A DNA stretch of 64,000 nt from Liolophura sinensis (GCF_032854445.1 NW_027017958.1:372001-436000), one strand, 5' to 3'. Counted from the stretch's first letter, positions 1 to 12,730 are shown. Made by a program: numbers and translations. The notes: generated by a model not told the origin, from the letters alone.

Positions 1-3000
1 CAGTTACAAAATGAACATTAAAATTGTGATAATAGCACGTTCAGTGACAAGGTGAACATTTAAATCATTATAATAGCATGCTCAGTTACAAGGTGAACAT
101 TGTAATCATTATAATAGCGTCAACTGTTTCAAAATCATCAATGTAATCAATATAATAGCATGCCTAGTTACAAAATGAATATTGCAATTATTATATTAGC
201 ATATTTCATTACAAGATGAACATTGTAATCATTATTATAGCATATGTAGTTATAAGATGAGCATTGTAATCAGTATAAAAGCATGTTCTGTTGCAAAATG
301 AACATTGTAATCATTATTTTAGCATGTTCAGTTACAAGATGAACATTGTAATCATAATAACAGCATGGTCAGTTACAAGATGAACACTGTAATCATTGTA
401 ATAGCATGCTCAGTTACAAGATGAACATTGTAATCAGTATTATAGCATATTCGGTTACAGGATGAACATTGCAATAACCTAATACCGTGTTCAGTTACAA
501 AATGAACATTAAAACTATTATAATATCACTTTCAGTGACATGGTGAACACTGTAATCATTATAATAGCATGTTCAGTTACGAGGTGAGTATTGTAATTAC
601 TAGAATAGCACGTTCAGTTACAAGACACCCTTTGTAATTATTATAATAGCATCTTCAGTTACAAGATAAACATTGTAATCATTATATTAGCACGTTTAGT
701 TGAAACGTGAGGATTGTAATTGATATAATAGCATGTTCAGTTACAAGATAAATATTTTAGTTATTGTAATGGCATGTTCATTTACAAGGTGAACATTGTA
801 ATCATTATAATAACATGTTTACTTACAAGATGATCATTGTAATCATCATATTAGGACGTTCAGTTACAAGATGAACATTGTAATTATTATAAAAGCATGT
901 TCACTTACTAAATGAACATTGTAATTCTTATAATATCATGCTTAGTTACAAGATGAACATTGTTATCAGTATAATAGCATGTTCAGTAACAACATAAACA
1001 TTGTAATCATTATAATAGCATGCTCAATTACAAGATGAACATTGTAATCAGTATATTAGCATGCTCAGTTACAAAATTAACAATGTAATCATTATACTAG
1101 TATGCTCAGTTACAAGATGAACATTGTAATCATTATAATAACATGTTCAGTTACCAGAGAGAACGACGTTAAGACCCAAGCACTCACTCAGTTACCAGAT
1201 GAACATTGTAATCATTATATTAGGATGTTCAGTTACAAGATGAACATTGTAATCAATATAATAGCATATTCAGTTACAAAGTGAACATTGTAATCGACAT
1301 AATAGCATGTTTAGTTACAAAATGAACATTGTAATCATTATACTAGTATGCCCAGTTACAAGATGAACATTGTTATCAGTATAATGGCATGTTCAGTTAC
1401 AACATGAACATTGTAATCATTATAATAGCATGTTCAGTTACAAGATGAACATTGTAATCAGTATAATAGCATGCTCAGTTACAAAATTAATATTGTAATC
1501 ATTATAATAGCGTCAACGGTTACAAAATCATCATTGTAATCAATATAATAGCATGCTCAGTTACAAAATTAATATTGCAGTTACTATATTAGCATATTTC
1601 ATTACAAGATGAACATTGTAATCAGTATTATAGCATATGTAGTTACAAGATGAACATTGTAATCATTATAAAAACATCATCAGTGACAAGGTGAACATTG
1701 TAATCAGTATAAAAGCATTGTCAGTTGCAAAATGGACATTGTAATCATTACATTAGCATATTAACTTACAAGATGAATATTGTAATCATTATAATAACAT
1801 CATCAGTTACAAACAAACATTGTATTCATTATATTAGCACGTTCAATTACAAGATGAACATTGTAATCATTATAAAAGCATGTTCAGTTACAAGGTGAAC
1901 ATTGTAATCATTATAAAAACATGCTCAGTTACTAGATGAACATTTAAATCATTATAATAGCATGTTCAGTTACAAGGTGGACATTTTAATCAGTATAAAA
2001 GCATGCTCAGTTGCAAAATGGACATTGTAATCATTACATTAGCATATTCAGTTACAAGATGAATATTGTAACATTATAATAACATCATCAGTTACAAAAT
2101 GAACATTGTATTCATTATATTAGCACGTTCAATTACAAGATGAACATTGTAATCATTATAATATCATGCTCAGTTGCAAGATGAAGATTGTAATCGACAT
2201 AATAGCATGTTCAGTTACAAGATGAACATTGTAATCATTGTAATAGCATGTTCAGTTACAAAGTGAACATTGTAATCGACATAATAGCATGTTTAGTTAC
2301 AAGATGAACATTGTAATCATTGTAATAGCATGTTCAGTTACAAAGTGAACATTGTAATCGACATAATAGCATGTTCAGTTACAAGATGAACATTGTAATC
2401 ATTATAAAAACATCATCAGTTGCAAGGTGAACATTGTAATTAGAATACAAGCATGCTCAGTTGCAAAATGGACATTGTAATCATTACAATAGCATATTTA
2501 GGTACAAGATGAACATTGTAATCATTATAATAATGTGCTCAGTTACAAGGTGAACATTGTAATCATTACAATAGGGTGCTCAGTTACAATATGAACATTG
2601 TAATCATTATAATAGCATGTTCAGTTACAGGATGAACATTGTAATAATTTAATAGCGTGTTCAGTTACAAAATGAACATTGAAACCATTATAAGAGAATG
2701 TTCAGTGCCAAGATAAACATTGCAATCATTATAATAGCATATTCAGTTACAAGATGAACATTATAATAACCTAATACTGTGTTCAGTTACAAAATGAACA
2801 TTAAAATTGTTATAATAGCACGTTCAGTGACAAGGTGAACATTTAAATCATTATAATAGCATGCTCAGTTACAAGGTGAACATTGTAATCATTATAATAG
2901 CGTCAACTGTTACAAAATCATCATTATAATCAATATAATAGCATGCCTAGTTGCAAAATGAATATTGCAATCATTATATTAGCATATTTCATTACAAGAT

Positions 3001-6000
3001 GAACATTGTAATCATTATTATAGCATATGTAGTTATAAGATGAGCATTGTAATCAGTATAAAAGCATGTTCTGTTGCAAAATGAACATTGTAATCATTAT
3101 TTTAGCATGTTCAGTTACAAGATGAACATTGTAATCATAATAACAGCATGGTCAGTTACAAGATGAACACTGTAATCATTGTAATAGCATGTTCAGTTAC
3201 TAGATTACCATTGTAATAATTTAATAGCGTGTTCAGTTACAAAATGAACATTGAAATCATTATAATAGAATGTTCATTGGCAAGATGAACATTGTAATCA
3301 TTATAATAGCATATTCAGTTACAAGATGAACATTATAATAACCTAATACCGTGTTCATTTACAAAATGAACATTAAAATTATAAAAATAGCACGTTCAGT
3401 GACAAAATGATCATTAAAATTATTATAATAGCATGCTCAGTTACAAGGTGAACATTGTAATCATTATAATAGCGTCAACGGTTACAAGATGAACATTGTA
3501 AAAGTTAAAATAGCGTGTTCAGATACAAAATGAACATTGAAATCATTATACTAGAATGTTCAGTGGCAAGATAAACATTGTAATCATTATAATAGCATAT
3601 TCAGTTACAAGATGAACATTATAATAACCTAATACCGTGTTCATTTACAAAATGAACATTGAAATTATTAAAATAGCACGTTCAGTGACAAAATGATCAT
3701 TAAAATTATTATAATAGCATGCTCAGTTACAAGGTGAACATTGTAATCATTATAATAGCGTCAACGGTTACAAGATGAACATTGTAAAAGTTAAAATAGC
3801 ATGTTCAGTTACGAAGTGAACATTATAATCATTATAATAGCATGCTCAGTTGCAAGATAAACATTGTAATCATTATAATATCATTTTCAGTTACAAGATG
3901 AAAATTGTAATCGACATAATAGCATGTTTAGTTGCATGATGAAGATTGTAATCATTGTAATAGCATGTTCAGTTACAAAGTAAACATTGTAATCATTATA
4001 ATAGCCTTAACGGTTACAAAATCATCATTGTAATCAATATAATAGCATGCACAGTTACAAAATGAATATTGCAATCATTATATTAGCATATTTCATAACA
4101 AGATGAACATTGTAATCATTATTATAGCATATGTAGTTACAAGATGAACACTGTAATCATTATAAAAACATCATCAGTTACAAGGTGGACATTGTAATCA
4201 GTGTAAAACCATGCTCAGTTGCAAAATGGACATTGTAATCATTACATTAGCATGTTCAGTTACAAGATGAACATTGTAATCATTATAATATCATGCTCAG
4301 TTGCAAGATGAAGATTGTAATCGAGATAATAGCATGTTCAGTTACAAGATGAACATTGTAATCATTGTAATAGCATGTTCAGTTACAAAGTGAACATTGT
4401 AATTAGTATACAAGCATGCTCAGTTGCAAAATGGACATTGTAATCATTACAATAGCATATTCAGTTACAAGATGAACATTGTAATCATTATAATAATGTG
4501 CTCCGTTACAAGGTGAACATTGGAATCATTACAATAGCGTGCTCAGTTACAAGATGATCATTGTAATCATTAAAAAAACATGCCCAGTTACAAGATGAAC
4601 ATTGTAAAAGGTATAATATCATGTTCAGTTACGAAGTGAACATTGTAATCATTACAAAAGCATGCTCAGTTGCATGATAAACATTGTAATCATTAAAATA
4701 TCATTTTCAGTTAAAAGATGAAGATTGTAATCGACATAATAGCATGTTCAGTTACAAGATAAACATTGTAATCATTGTAATAGCATGTTCAGTTACAAAG
4801 TAAACATTGTAATTATTATATTAGCGTCAACTGTTACAAAATCATCATTGTAATCAATATAATAGTATGCTCAGTTACAAAATGAATATTGCAATTATTA
4901 TATTAGCATATTTCATTACAAGATGAACATTGTAATCATTATTATAGTATATGTAGTTACAAGATAAACATTGTAATCATTTTAAAAACATCATCAGTTA
5001 CAAGGTGAACATTGTAATCAGTATAAAAGCATACTCAGTTGCAAAATGGACATTGTAATCATTATAATCATATTCACTTACAAGATGAATATTGTAATCA
5101 TTATAATAACATCATCAGTTACAAAATAAACATTGTATTCATTATATTAGCACGTTCAATTACAAGATGAACATTGTAATCATTATAAACAGCATGTTCA
5201 GTTGCAAGGTGAACATTGTAATCGTTATAAAAACATGCTCAGTTACAAGATGAACATTGTAATCATTATAATAGCATGTTCAGTTACAAGGTGGACATTG
5301 TAATCAGTATAAAAGCATGCTCAGTTGCAAAATGGACATTGTAATCATTACATTAGCATATTCACTTACAAGATGAACATTGTAATTATTATAATAACAT
5401 CATCAGTTACAAAATGAACATTGTATTCATTATATTAGCACGTTAAACTACAAGATGAACATTGTAATCATTATAATATCATGCTCAGTTTCAAGATGAA
5501 GATTGTAATCGACATAATAGCATGTTCAGTTACAAGATGAACATTGTAATCATTGTAATAGCATGTTCAGTTACAAAGTGAACATTGTAATCCTTATAAT
5601 TGCATGTTCAGTTACAAGATGAACATTGTAATCATTATAAAAACATCATCAGTTGCAAGGTGAACATTGTTATCAGTATACAAGCATGCTCAGTTGCAAA
5701 ATGGACAGTGTAATCATTACAATAGCATAGTCAGTTACATGATGAACATTGTAATCATTATAATAATGTGCTCAGTTACAAGGTGAACATTGTAATCATT
5801 ACAAAAGAGTGCTCAGTTACAAGATGAACATTGTAATCATTATAAAAACATCATCAGTTACAAGGTGAACATTGTAATCAGTATAAAAGCATGCTCAGTT
5901 GCAAAATGGACATTGTAATCATTACATTAGCATATTCACTTACAAGATGAATATTGTAATCATTATAATAACATCATCAGTTACAAAATAAACATTGTAT

Positions 6001-6835
6001 TCATTATATTAGCACGTTCAATTACAAGATGAACATTGTAATCATTATAAAAGCATGTTTAGTTGCAAGGTGAACATTGTAATCATTATAAAAACATGCT
6101 CAGTTACAAGATTAACATTGAAGTCATTATAATAGCATGTTCAGTTACAAGGTGGACATTGTAATCAGTATAAAAGCATGCTCAGTTGGAGAATGGACAT
6201 TATAATTATTACATTAGCATATTCAGTTACAAGATGAATATTGTAATCATTATAATAACATCATCAGTTACAAAATGAACATTGTATTCATTATATTAGC
6301 ACGTTCAATTACAAGATGATCATTGTAATCATTATAATATCATGCTCAGTTGCAAGATGAATATTGTAATCGACATAATAGCATGTTCAGTTACAAGATG
6401 AACATTGTAATCATTGTAATAGCATGTTCAGTTACAAAGTGAACATTGTAATCCTTATAATTGCATGTTCAGTTACCAGATGAACATTGTAATCATTATA
6501 AAAACATCATCAGTTGCAAGGTGAACATTGTAATCAGTATACAAGCATGCTCAGTTGCAAAATGGACATTGTAATCATTACAATAGCATATTCAGGTACA
6601 AGATGATGTTGTAATCATTATAATAATGTGCTCAGTTACAAGGTGAACATTGTAATCATTACAATATCGTGCTCAGTTACAATATGAACATTGTAATAAT
6701 TTAATAGCGTGTTCAGTTACAAAATGAACATTGAAACCATTATAAGAGAATGTTCAGTGCCAAGATAAACATTGCAATCATTATAATAGCATATTCAGTT
6801 ACAAGATGAACATTATAATAACCTAATACTGTGTT
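1..6835 (+). repeat. HOR-A copy 1 (6,835-bp higher-order unit)
   Basis: Position 1 matches 6836 and again 56728. The offset 6,835 holds at every landmark tested, including the SINE-tail monomer (1148 to 7983) and the unusual GTTACTAGATTACC monomer (3196 to 10031). The unit holds about 167 monomers; it is not an exact multiple of 41 because several subtypes carry small indels (for example the TAACCTAATAC monomer and the shortened AAGATGATGTTG monomer). A seven-monomer internal duplication is visible at about 3470-3755 against 3757-4040. The phase is arbitrary because the window starts inside the array. Confidence 0.9.
1148..1188 (+). repeat. SINE-tail chimeric monomer, G type
   Basis: 41-bp unit that starts as satellite (CAGTTACCAGAG) and continues as SINE 3' tail from 1163 (ACGACGTTAAGACCCAAGC, then CACTCACT), returning to satellite at 1189. 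It carries G in GTTAAGACCC, a state shared only with the copies at 7983 and 58694. The length is exactly one monomer, so the register of the array is not disturbed. Confidence 0.88.
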
Positions 6836-9800
6836 CAGTTACAAAATGAACATTAAAATTGTGATAATAGCACGTTCAGTGACAAGGTGAACATTTAAAT
6901 CATTATAATAGCATGCTCAGTTACAAGGTGAACATTGTAATCATTATAATAGCGTCAACTGTTTCAAAATCATCAATGTAATCAATATAATAGCATGCCT
7001 AGTTACAAAATGAATATTGCAATTATTATATTAGCATATTTCATTACAAGATGAACATTGTAATCATTATTATAGCATATGTAGTTATAAGATGAGCATT
7101 GTAATCAGTATAAAAGCATGTTCTGTTGCAAAATGAACATTGTAATCATTATTTTAGCATGTTCAGTTACAAGATGAACATTGTAATCATAATAACAGCA
7201 TGGTCAGTTACAAGATGAACACTGTAATCATTGTAATAGCATGCTCAGTTACAAGATGAACATTGTAATCAGTATTATAGCATATTCGGTTACAGGATGA
7301 ACATTGCAATAACCTAATACCGTGTTCAGTTACAAAATGAACATTAAAACTATTATAATATCACTTTCAGTGACATGGTGAACACTGTAATCATTATAAT
7401 AGCATGTTCAGTTACGAGGTGAGTATTGTAATTACTAGAATAGCACGTTCAGTTACAAGACACCCTTTGTAATTATTATAATAGCATCTTCAGTTACAAG
7501 ATAAACATTGTAATCATTATATTAGCACGTTTAGTTGAAACGTGAGGATTGTAATTGATATAATAGCATGTTCAGTTACAAGATAAATATTTTAGTTATT
7601 GTAATGGCATGTTCATTTACAAGGTGAACATTGTAATCATTATAATAACATGTTTACTTACAAGATGATCATTGTAATCATCATATTAGGACGTTCAGTT
7701 ACAAGATGAACATTGTAATTATTATAAAAGCATGTTCACTTACTAAATGAACATTGTAATTATTATAATATCATGCTTAGTTACAAGATGAACATTGTTA
7801 TCAGTATAATAGCATGTTCAGTAACAACATAAACATTGTAATCATTATAATAGCATGCTCAATTACAAGATGAACATTGTAATCAGTATATTAGCATGCT
7901 CAGTTACAAAATTAACAATGTAATCATTATACTAGTATGCTCAGTTGCAAGATGAACATTGTAATCATTATAATAACATGTTCAGTTACCAGAGAGAACG
8001 ACGTTAAGACCCAAGCACTCACTCAGTTACCAGATGAACATTGTAATCAGTATATTAGGATGTTCAGTTACAAGATGAACATTGTAATCAATATAATAGC
8101 ATATTCAGTTACAAAGTGAACATTGTAATCGACATAATAGCATGTTTAGTTACAAAATGAACATTGTAATCATTATACTAGTATGCCCAGTTACAAGATG
8201 AACATTGTTATCAGTATAATGGCATGTTCAGTTACAAGATGAACATTGTAATCATTATAATAGCATGTTCAGTTACAAGATGAACATTGTAATCAGTATA
8301 ATAGCATGCTCAGTTACAAAATTAATATTGTAATCATTATAATAGCGTCAACGGTTACAAAATCATCATTGTAATCAATATAATAGCATGCTCAGTTACA
8401 AAATTATTATTGCAGTTACTATATTAGCATATTTCATTACAAGATGAACATTGTAATCAGTATTATAGCATATGTAGTTACAAGATGAACATTGTAATCA
8501 TTATAAAAACATCATCAGTGACAAGGTGAACATTGTAATCAGTATAAAAGCATTCTCAGTTGCAAAATGGACATTGTAATCATTACATTAGCATATTAAC
8601 TTACAAGATGAATATTGTAATCATTATAATAACATCATCAGTTACAAACAAACATTGTATTCATTATATTAGCACGTTCAATTACAAGATGAACATTGTA
8701 ATCATTATAAAAGCATGTTCAGTTACAAGGTGAACATTGTAATCATTATAAAAACATGCTCAGTTACTAGATGAACATTTAAATCATTATAATAGCATGT
8801 TCAGTTACAAGGTGGACATTTTAATCAGTATAAAAGCATGCTCAGTTGCAAAATGGACATTGTAATCATTACATTAGCATATTCAGTTACAAGATGAATA
8901 TTGTAACATTATAATAACATCATCAGTTACAAAATGAACATTGTATTCATTATATTAGCACGTTCAATTACAAGATGAACATTGTAATCATTATAATATC
9001 ATGCTCAGTTGCAAGATGAAGATTGTAATCGACATAATAGCATGTTCAGTTACAAGATGAACATTGTAATCATTGTAATAGCATGTTCAGTTACAAAGTG
9101 AACATTGTAATCGACATAATAGCATGTTTAGTTACAAGATGAACATTGTAATCATTGTAATAGCATGTTCAGTTACAAAGTGAACATTGTAATCGACATA
9201 ATAGCATGTTCAGTTACAAGATGAACATTGTAATCATTATAAAAACATCATCAGTTGCAAGGTGAACATTGTAATTAGAATACAAGCATGCTCAGTTGCA
9301 AAATGGACATTGTAATCATTACAATAGCATATTTAGGTACAAGATGAACATTGTAATCATTATAATAATGTGCTCAGTTACAAGGTGAACATTGTAATCA
9401 TTACAATAGGGTGCTCAGTTACAATATGAACATTGTAATAATTATAATAGCATGTTCAGTTACAGGATGAACATTGTAATAATTTAATAGCGTGTTCAGT
9501 TACAAAATGAACATTGAAACCATTATAAGAGAATGTTCAGTGCCAAGATAAACATTGCCATCATTATAATAGCATATTCAGTTACAAGATGAACATTATA
9601 ATAACCTAATACTGTGTTCAGTTACAAAATGAACATTAAAATTGTTATAATAGCACGTTCAGTGACAAGGTGAACATTTAAATCATTATAATAGCATGCT
9701 CAGTTACAAGGTGAACATTGTAATCATTATAATAGCGTCAACTGTTACAAAATCATCATTATAATCAATATAATAGCATGCCTAGTTGCAAAATGAATAT

Positions 9801-10590
9801 TGCAATCATTATATTAGCATATTTCATTACAAGATGAACATTGTAATCATTATTATAGCATATGTAGTTATAAGATGAGCATTGTAATCAGTATAAAAGC
9901 ATGTTCTGTTGCAAAATGAACATTGTAATCATTATTTTAGCATGTTCAGTTACAAGATGAACATTGTAATCATAATAACAGCATGGTCAGTTACAAGATG
10001 AACACTGTAATCATTGTAATAGCATGTTCAGTTACTAGATTACCATTGTAATAATTTAATAGCGTGTTCAGTTACAAAATGAACATTGAAATCATTATAA
10101 TAGAATGTTCATTGGCAAGATGAACATTGTAATCATTATAATAGCATATTCAGTTACAAGATGAACATTATAATAACCTAATACCGTGTTCATTTACAAA
10201 ATGAACATTAAAATTATTAAAATAGCACGTTCAGTGACAAAATGATCATTAAAATTATTATAATAGCATGCTCAGTTACAAGGTGAACATTGTAATCATT
10301 ATAATAGCGTCAACGGTTACAAGATGAACATTGTAAAAGTTAAAATAGCGTGTTCAGATACAAAATGAACATTGAAATCATTATAATAGAATGTTCAGTG
10401 GCAAGATAAACATTGTAATCATTATAATAGCATATTCAGTTACAAGATGAACATTATAATAACCTAATACCGTGTTCATTTACAAAATGAACATTAAAAT
10501 TATTAAAATAGCACGTTCAGTGACAAAATGATCATTAAAATTATTATAATAGCATGCTCAGTTACAAGGTGAACATTGTAATCATTATAA
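6836..10590 (+). repeat. HOR-A copy 2, truncated
   Basis: Collinear with 1-3755 at an offset of 6,835. The match stops near 10590, where copy 1 continues TATAATAGCGTCAACGG but this copy switches to TATAATAACATGTTCACTT, the arrangement found upstream of the cassettes (compare 36511). The junction lies inside a monomer and keeps its phase, as expected from unequal crossover between 41-bp units. Confidence 0.88.
7983..8023 (+). repeat. SINE-tail chimeric monomer, G type
   Basis: Same unit as 1148-1188, one HOR-A period (6,835 bp) downstream. The G in GTTAAGACCC marks it as the HOR-A lineage. Confidence 0.88.
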
Positions 10591-10804
10591 TAACATGTTC
10601 ACTTACAAGATGAACATTGTAATCATTATATTAGGACGTTCAGTTACAAGATGAACATTGTAATCATTATAATAGCATGTTCAGTTACAAAATGAACATT
10701 GTAATTATTATAATATCATGCTTAGTTACAAATTTAACAATGTAATCATTATACTAGTATGCTCAGTTACAAGATGAACATTGTAATCATTATAATAACA
10801 TGTT

Positions 10805-10845
10805 CAGTTACCAGAGAGAACGACGTTAAAACCCAAGCACTCACT
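10805..10845 (+). repeat. SINE-tail chimeric monomer, A type
   Basis: Carries GTTAAAACCC, the A state shared by all copies near cassettes. The following monomer has a private change (CATTGGAATC instead of CATTGTAATC). Confidence 0.87.
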
Positions 10846-11624
10846 CAGTTACCAGATGAACATTGGAATCATTATATTAGGACGTTCAGTTACAAGATGA
10901 ACATTGTAATCAATATAATAGCATATTCAGTTACAAAATGAACATTGTAATTATTATAATATCATGCTTAGTTACAAGATGAACATTGTTATCAGTATAA
11001 TAGCATGTTCAGTTACAACATAAACATTGTAATCATTATAATAGCATGTTCAGTTACAAGGTGATTTTTGTAATTACTATAATAGCATGGTCAGTTACAA
11101 GACACCCTTTGTAATTATTATAATAGCATCTTCAGTTACAAGATAAACATTGTAATCATTATTTTAGCACGTTTAGTTAAAACGTGAGGATTGTAATCGA
11201 TATAATAGCATGTTCTGCTACAAGATAAATATTGTAATTATTGTAATGGCATTTTCATTTACAAGGTGAACATTGTAATCATTATAATAACATGTTCACT
11301 TACAAGATGAACATTGTAATCATTTTATTAGGACGTTCAGTTACAAGATGAACATTGTAATCATTATAATAGCATGTTCAGTTACAAAATGAACATTGTA
11401 ATTATTATAATATCATGCTTAGTTACAAGATGAACATTGTTAACAGTATAATAGCATGTTCAGTTACAACATAAACATTGTAATCATTATAATAGCATGC
11501 TCAATTACAAGATGAACATTGTAATCAGTATAATAGCATGCTCAGTTACAAATTTAACAATGTAATCATTATACTAGTATGCTCAGTTACAAGATGAACA
11601 TTGTAATCATTATAATAACATGTT

Positions 11625-11665
11625 CAGTTACCAGAGAGAACGACGTTAAAACCCAAGCACTCACT
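11625..11665 (+). repeat. SINE-tail chimeric monomer, A type
   Basis: Second copy in the 820-bp duplication. It starts 269 bp upstream of cassette 1; the same spacing is seen for the monomers at 26165, 36860 and 47555 before cassettes 2, 3 and 4. Confidence 0.88.
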
Positions 11666-11893
11666 CAGTTACCAGATGAACATTGTAATCATTATATTAG
11701 GACGTTCAGTTACAAGATGAACATTGTAATCAATATAATAGCATATTCAGTTACAAAATGAACATTGTAATCATTATACTAGTATGCCCAGTTACAAGAT
11801 GAACATTGTAATCAGTATAATAGCGTGCTCAGTTACAAGATGAACATTGTAATCATTATAATAGCATGTTCAGTTACCAGATGAACATTGTAA

Positions 11894-12035
11894 GAATTAT
11901 TTTTAGAATAAATCGCTTCCAAACTCTGGTATATTCACTATAGTTTAACTAAACGCCATCATATCGTATTTAAGTTAATTACATGTAATATTGTAATAGG
12001 CATGTTCTTAAGTCAAGTGGCCCTTTGTTTAGCCT
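11894..12035 (+). repeat. Decayed satellite at the left cassette edge
   Basis: Not clean satellite but alignable to it. TAAGAATTATTTTTAGAAT resembles TAATCATTATTTTAGCAT. 11981-12007 (ACATGTAATATTGTAATAGG, then CATGTTC) matches a monomer at 26 positions with three single-base indels. CAAGTGGCCCTTTGT at about 12015-12029 resembles the unusual CAAGACACCCTTTGT monomer subtype seen at 621-637. About three and a half degenerate monomers fit. The alignment was made by eye. The same block begins cassettes 2-4 at 26434, 37129 and 47824. Confidence 0.6.
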
Positions 12036-12730
12036 TTTAAAACGGAAACTACAGGTATGCACATTTAAGAGAACTTATGTTTGTCCTTTTTTAAAACCAT
12101 TTTCTTCATTCCTCAATGAAAAATACATGCATTGTTTCGCACCCCTATTTGCAGCGTACTGGCAATGGGCCAAATGTGTAGAATACGATATCTGTGAAAT
12201 TAATCTGACTGCAATAAGATCAGAAAATTCGACCCCAATTCTTTGATGGTTTCTCTACGGTTCTTCTATATCGGGACTAGTCTTGCTGACAATGGTAACT
12301 CATGCTCGTCGGCAGGTACACGTACGTTAATGAGATCAATAACTTTGTCTCTTTCTTTCAGGACAAATATGTACCTTATCAAACTAACGGTTTTGACAGA
12401 TAAATGTAACAGCTCTGTGATCTCATCATGTTAGAAATGAAATAAAAAATGCGATATAGACGTACTTGAGCTCCTAATATGTTTTTTCCAGAGTGCTTAC
12501 GGTGGACTTCGTTTGGATTCTGTGAGGGTTTTGATAGGTCTGTTATATGTTAATTGTGGATTACTGAAAACTCGCACCACTAATATTATATGTACAAACA
12601 TGTATGCTTAAAGCCTTCCTTTCACTAGGAAATAAAATAGCCTGAGTAGGAGCCTTGTCAGGTGGGGTTATGTATGGGAGGACTAAGGTTTGCCTGAAGT
12701 GAAAGACATAGGTACAGTAAATGGCGCAGA
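12036..12730. other. Unrecognised single-copy-like stretch
   Basis: No repeat, RNA gene or credible gene recognised. Short open frames (73 aa at 12025-12246, 63 aa at 12243-12434) have no recognisable domain, and the second is interrupted by TGA in cassette 2 (GATGCTCG replacing CATGCTCG at about 26840), so it is not conserved. Two acceptor-like pyrimidine tracts end in AG (CTCTTTCTTTCAG near 12350-12361; TTTTTTCCAG near 12482-12491), but no donor or exon structure goes with them. Equivalent stretches start at about 26576, 37271 and 47966. Confidence 0.5.

Larger units (their letters stand above)
1..11893 (+). repeat. Satellite block I, 41-bp monomer
   Basis: Uninterrupted head-to-tail array, about 290 monomers of 41 bp, all in one orientation. 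Landmarks recurring every 41 bp are CAGTTACAAGATGAACATTG and ATTATAATAGCATG. Monomers fall into many subtypes (for example AATCGACATAATAGC, GCGTCAACGGTTAC, ACACCCTTTGTAATT, TAACCTAATACCGTG), and the order of subtypes, rather than the monomer itself, defines the higher-order repeats. 1-10590 is HOR-A; 10591-11893 is the arrangement that precedes each cassette. Short frames across the array are translations of the repeat: 41 is not divisible by 3, so the frame shifts at every unit. Confidence 0.97.
10594..11893 (+). repeat. Tandem segmental duplication, 17-20 monomers
   Basis: The segment beginning CATGTTCACTTACAAG at 10594 recurs at 11291 (697 bp, 17 x 41). Beyond about 10735 the offset becomes 820 bp (20 x 41) because three monomers present in the second copy are missing in the first. 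Both copies contain a SINE-tail monomer (10805 and 11625). The second copy runs directly into cassette 1. Confidence 0.8.

Noticed and set aside
1102-1284. Recurrent 60-aa open frame (ten copies) starting MLSYKMNIVI
   Set aside because: It is a translation of three to four satellite monomers around the SINE-tail unit. It recurs only because the satellite recurs, and its two halves repeat the same peptide.
1-6835. CRISPR-like array (regular short repeats)
   Set aside because: There are no unique spacers: the whole 41-bp unit repeats head to tail, and SINEs place the sequence in a eukaryote.
12025-12434. Two short forward frames of 73 and 63 aa
   Set aside because: No domain or start context. 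The 63-aa frame is broken by a stop in cassette 2, and the first overlaps decayed satellite.
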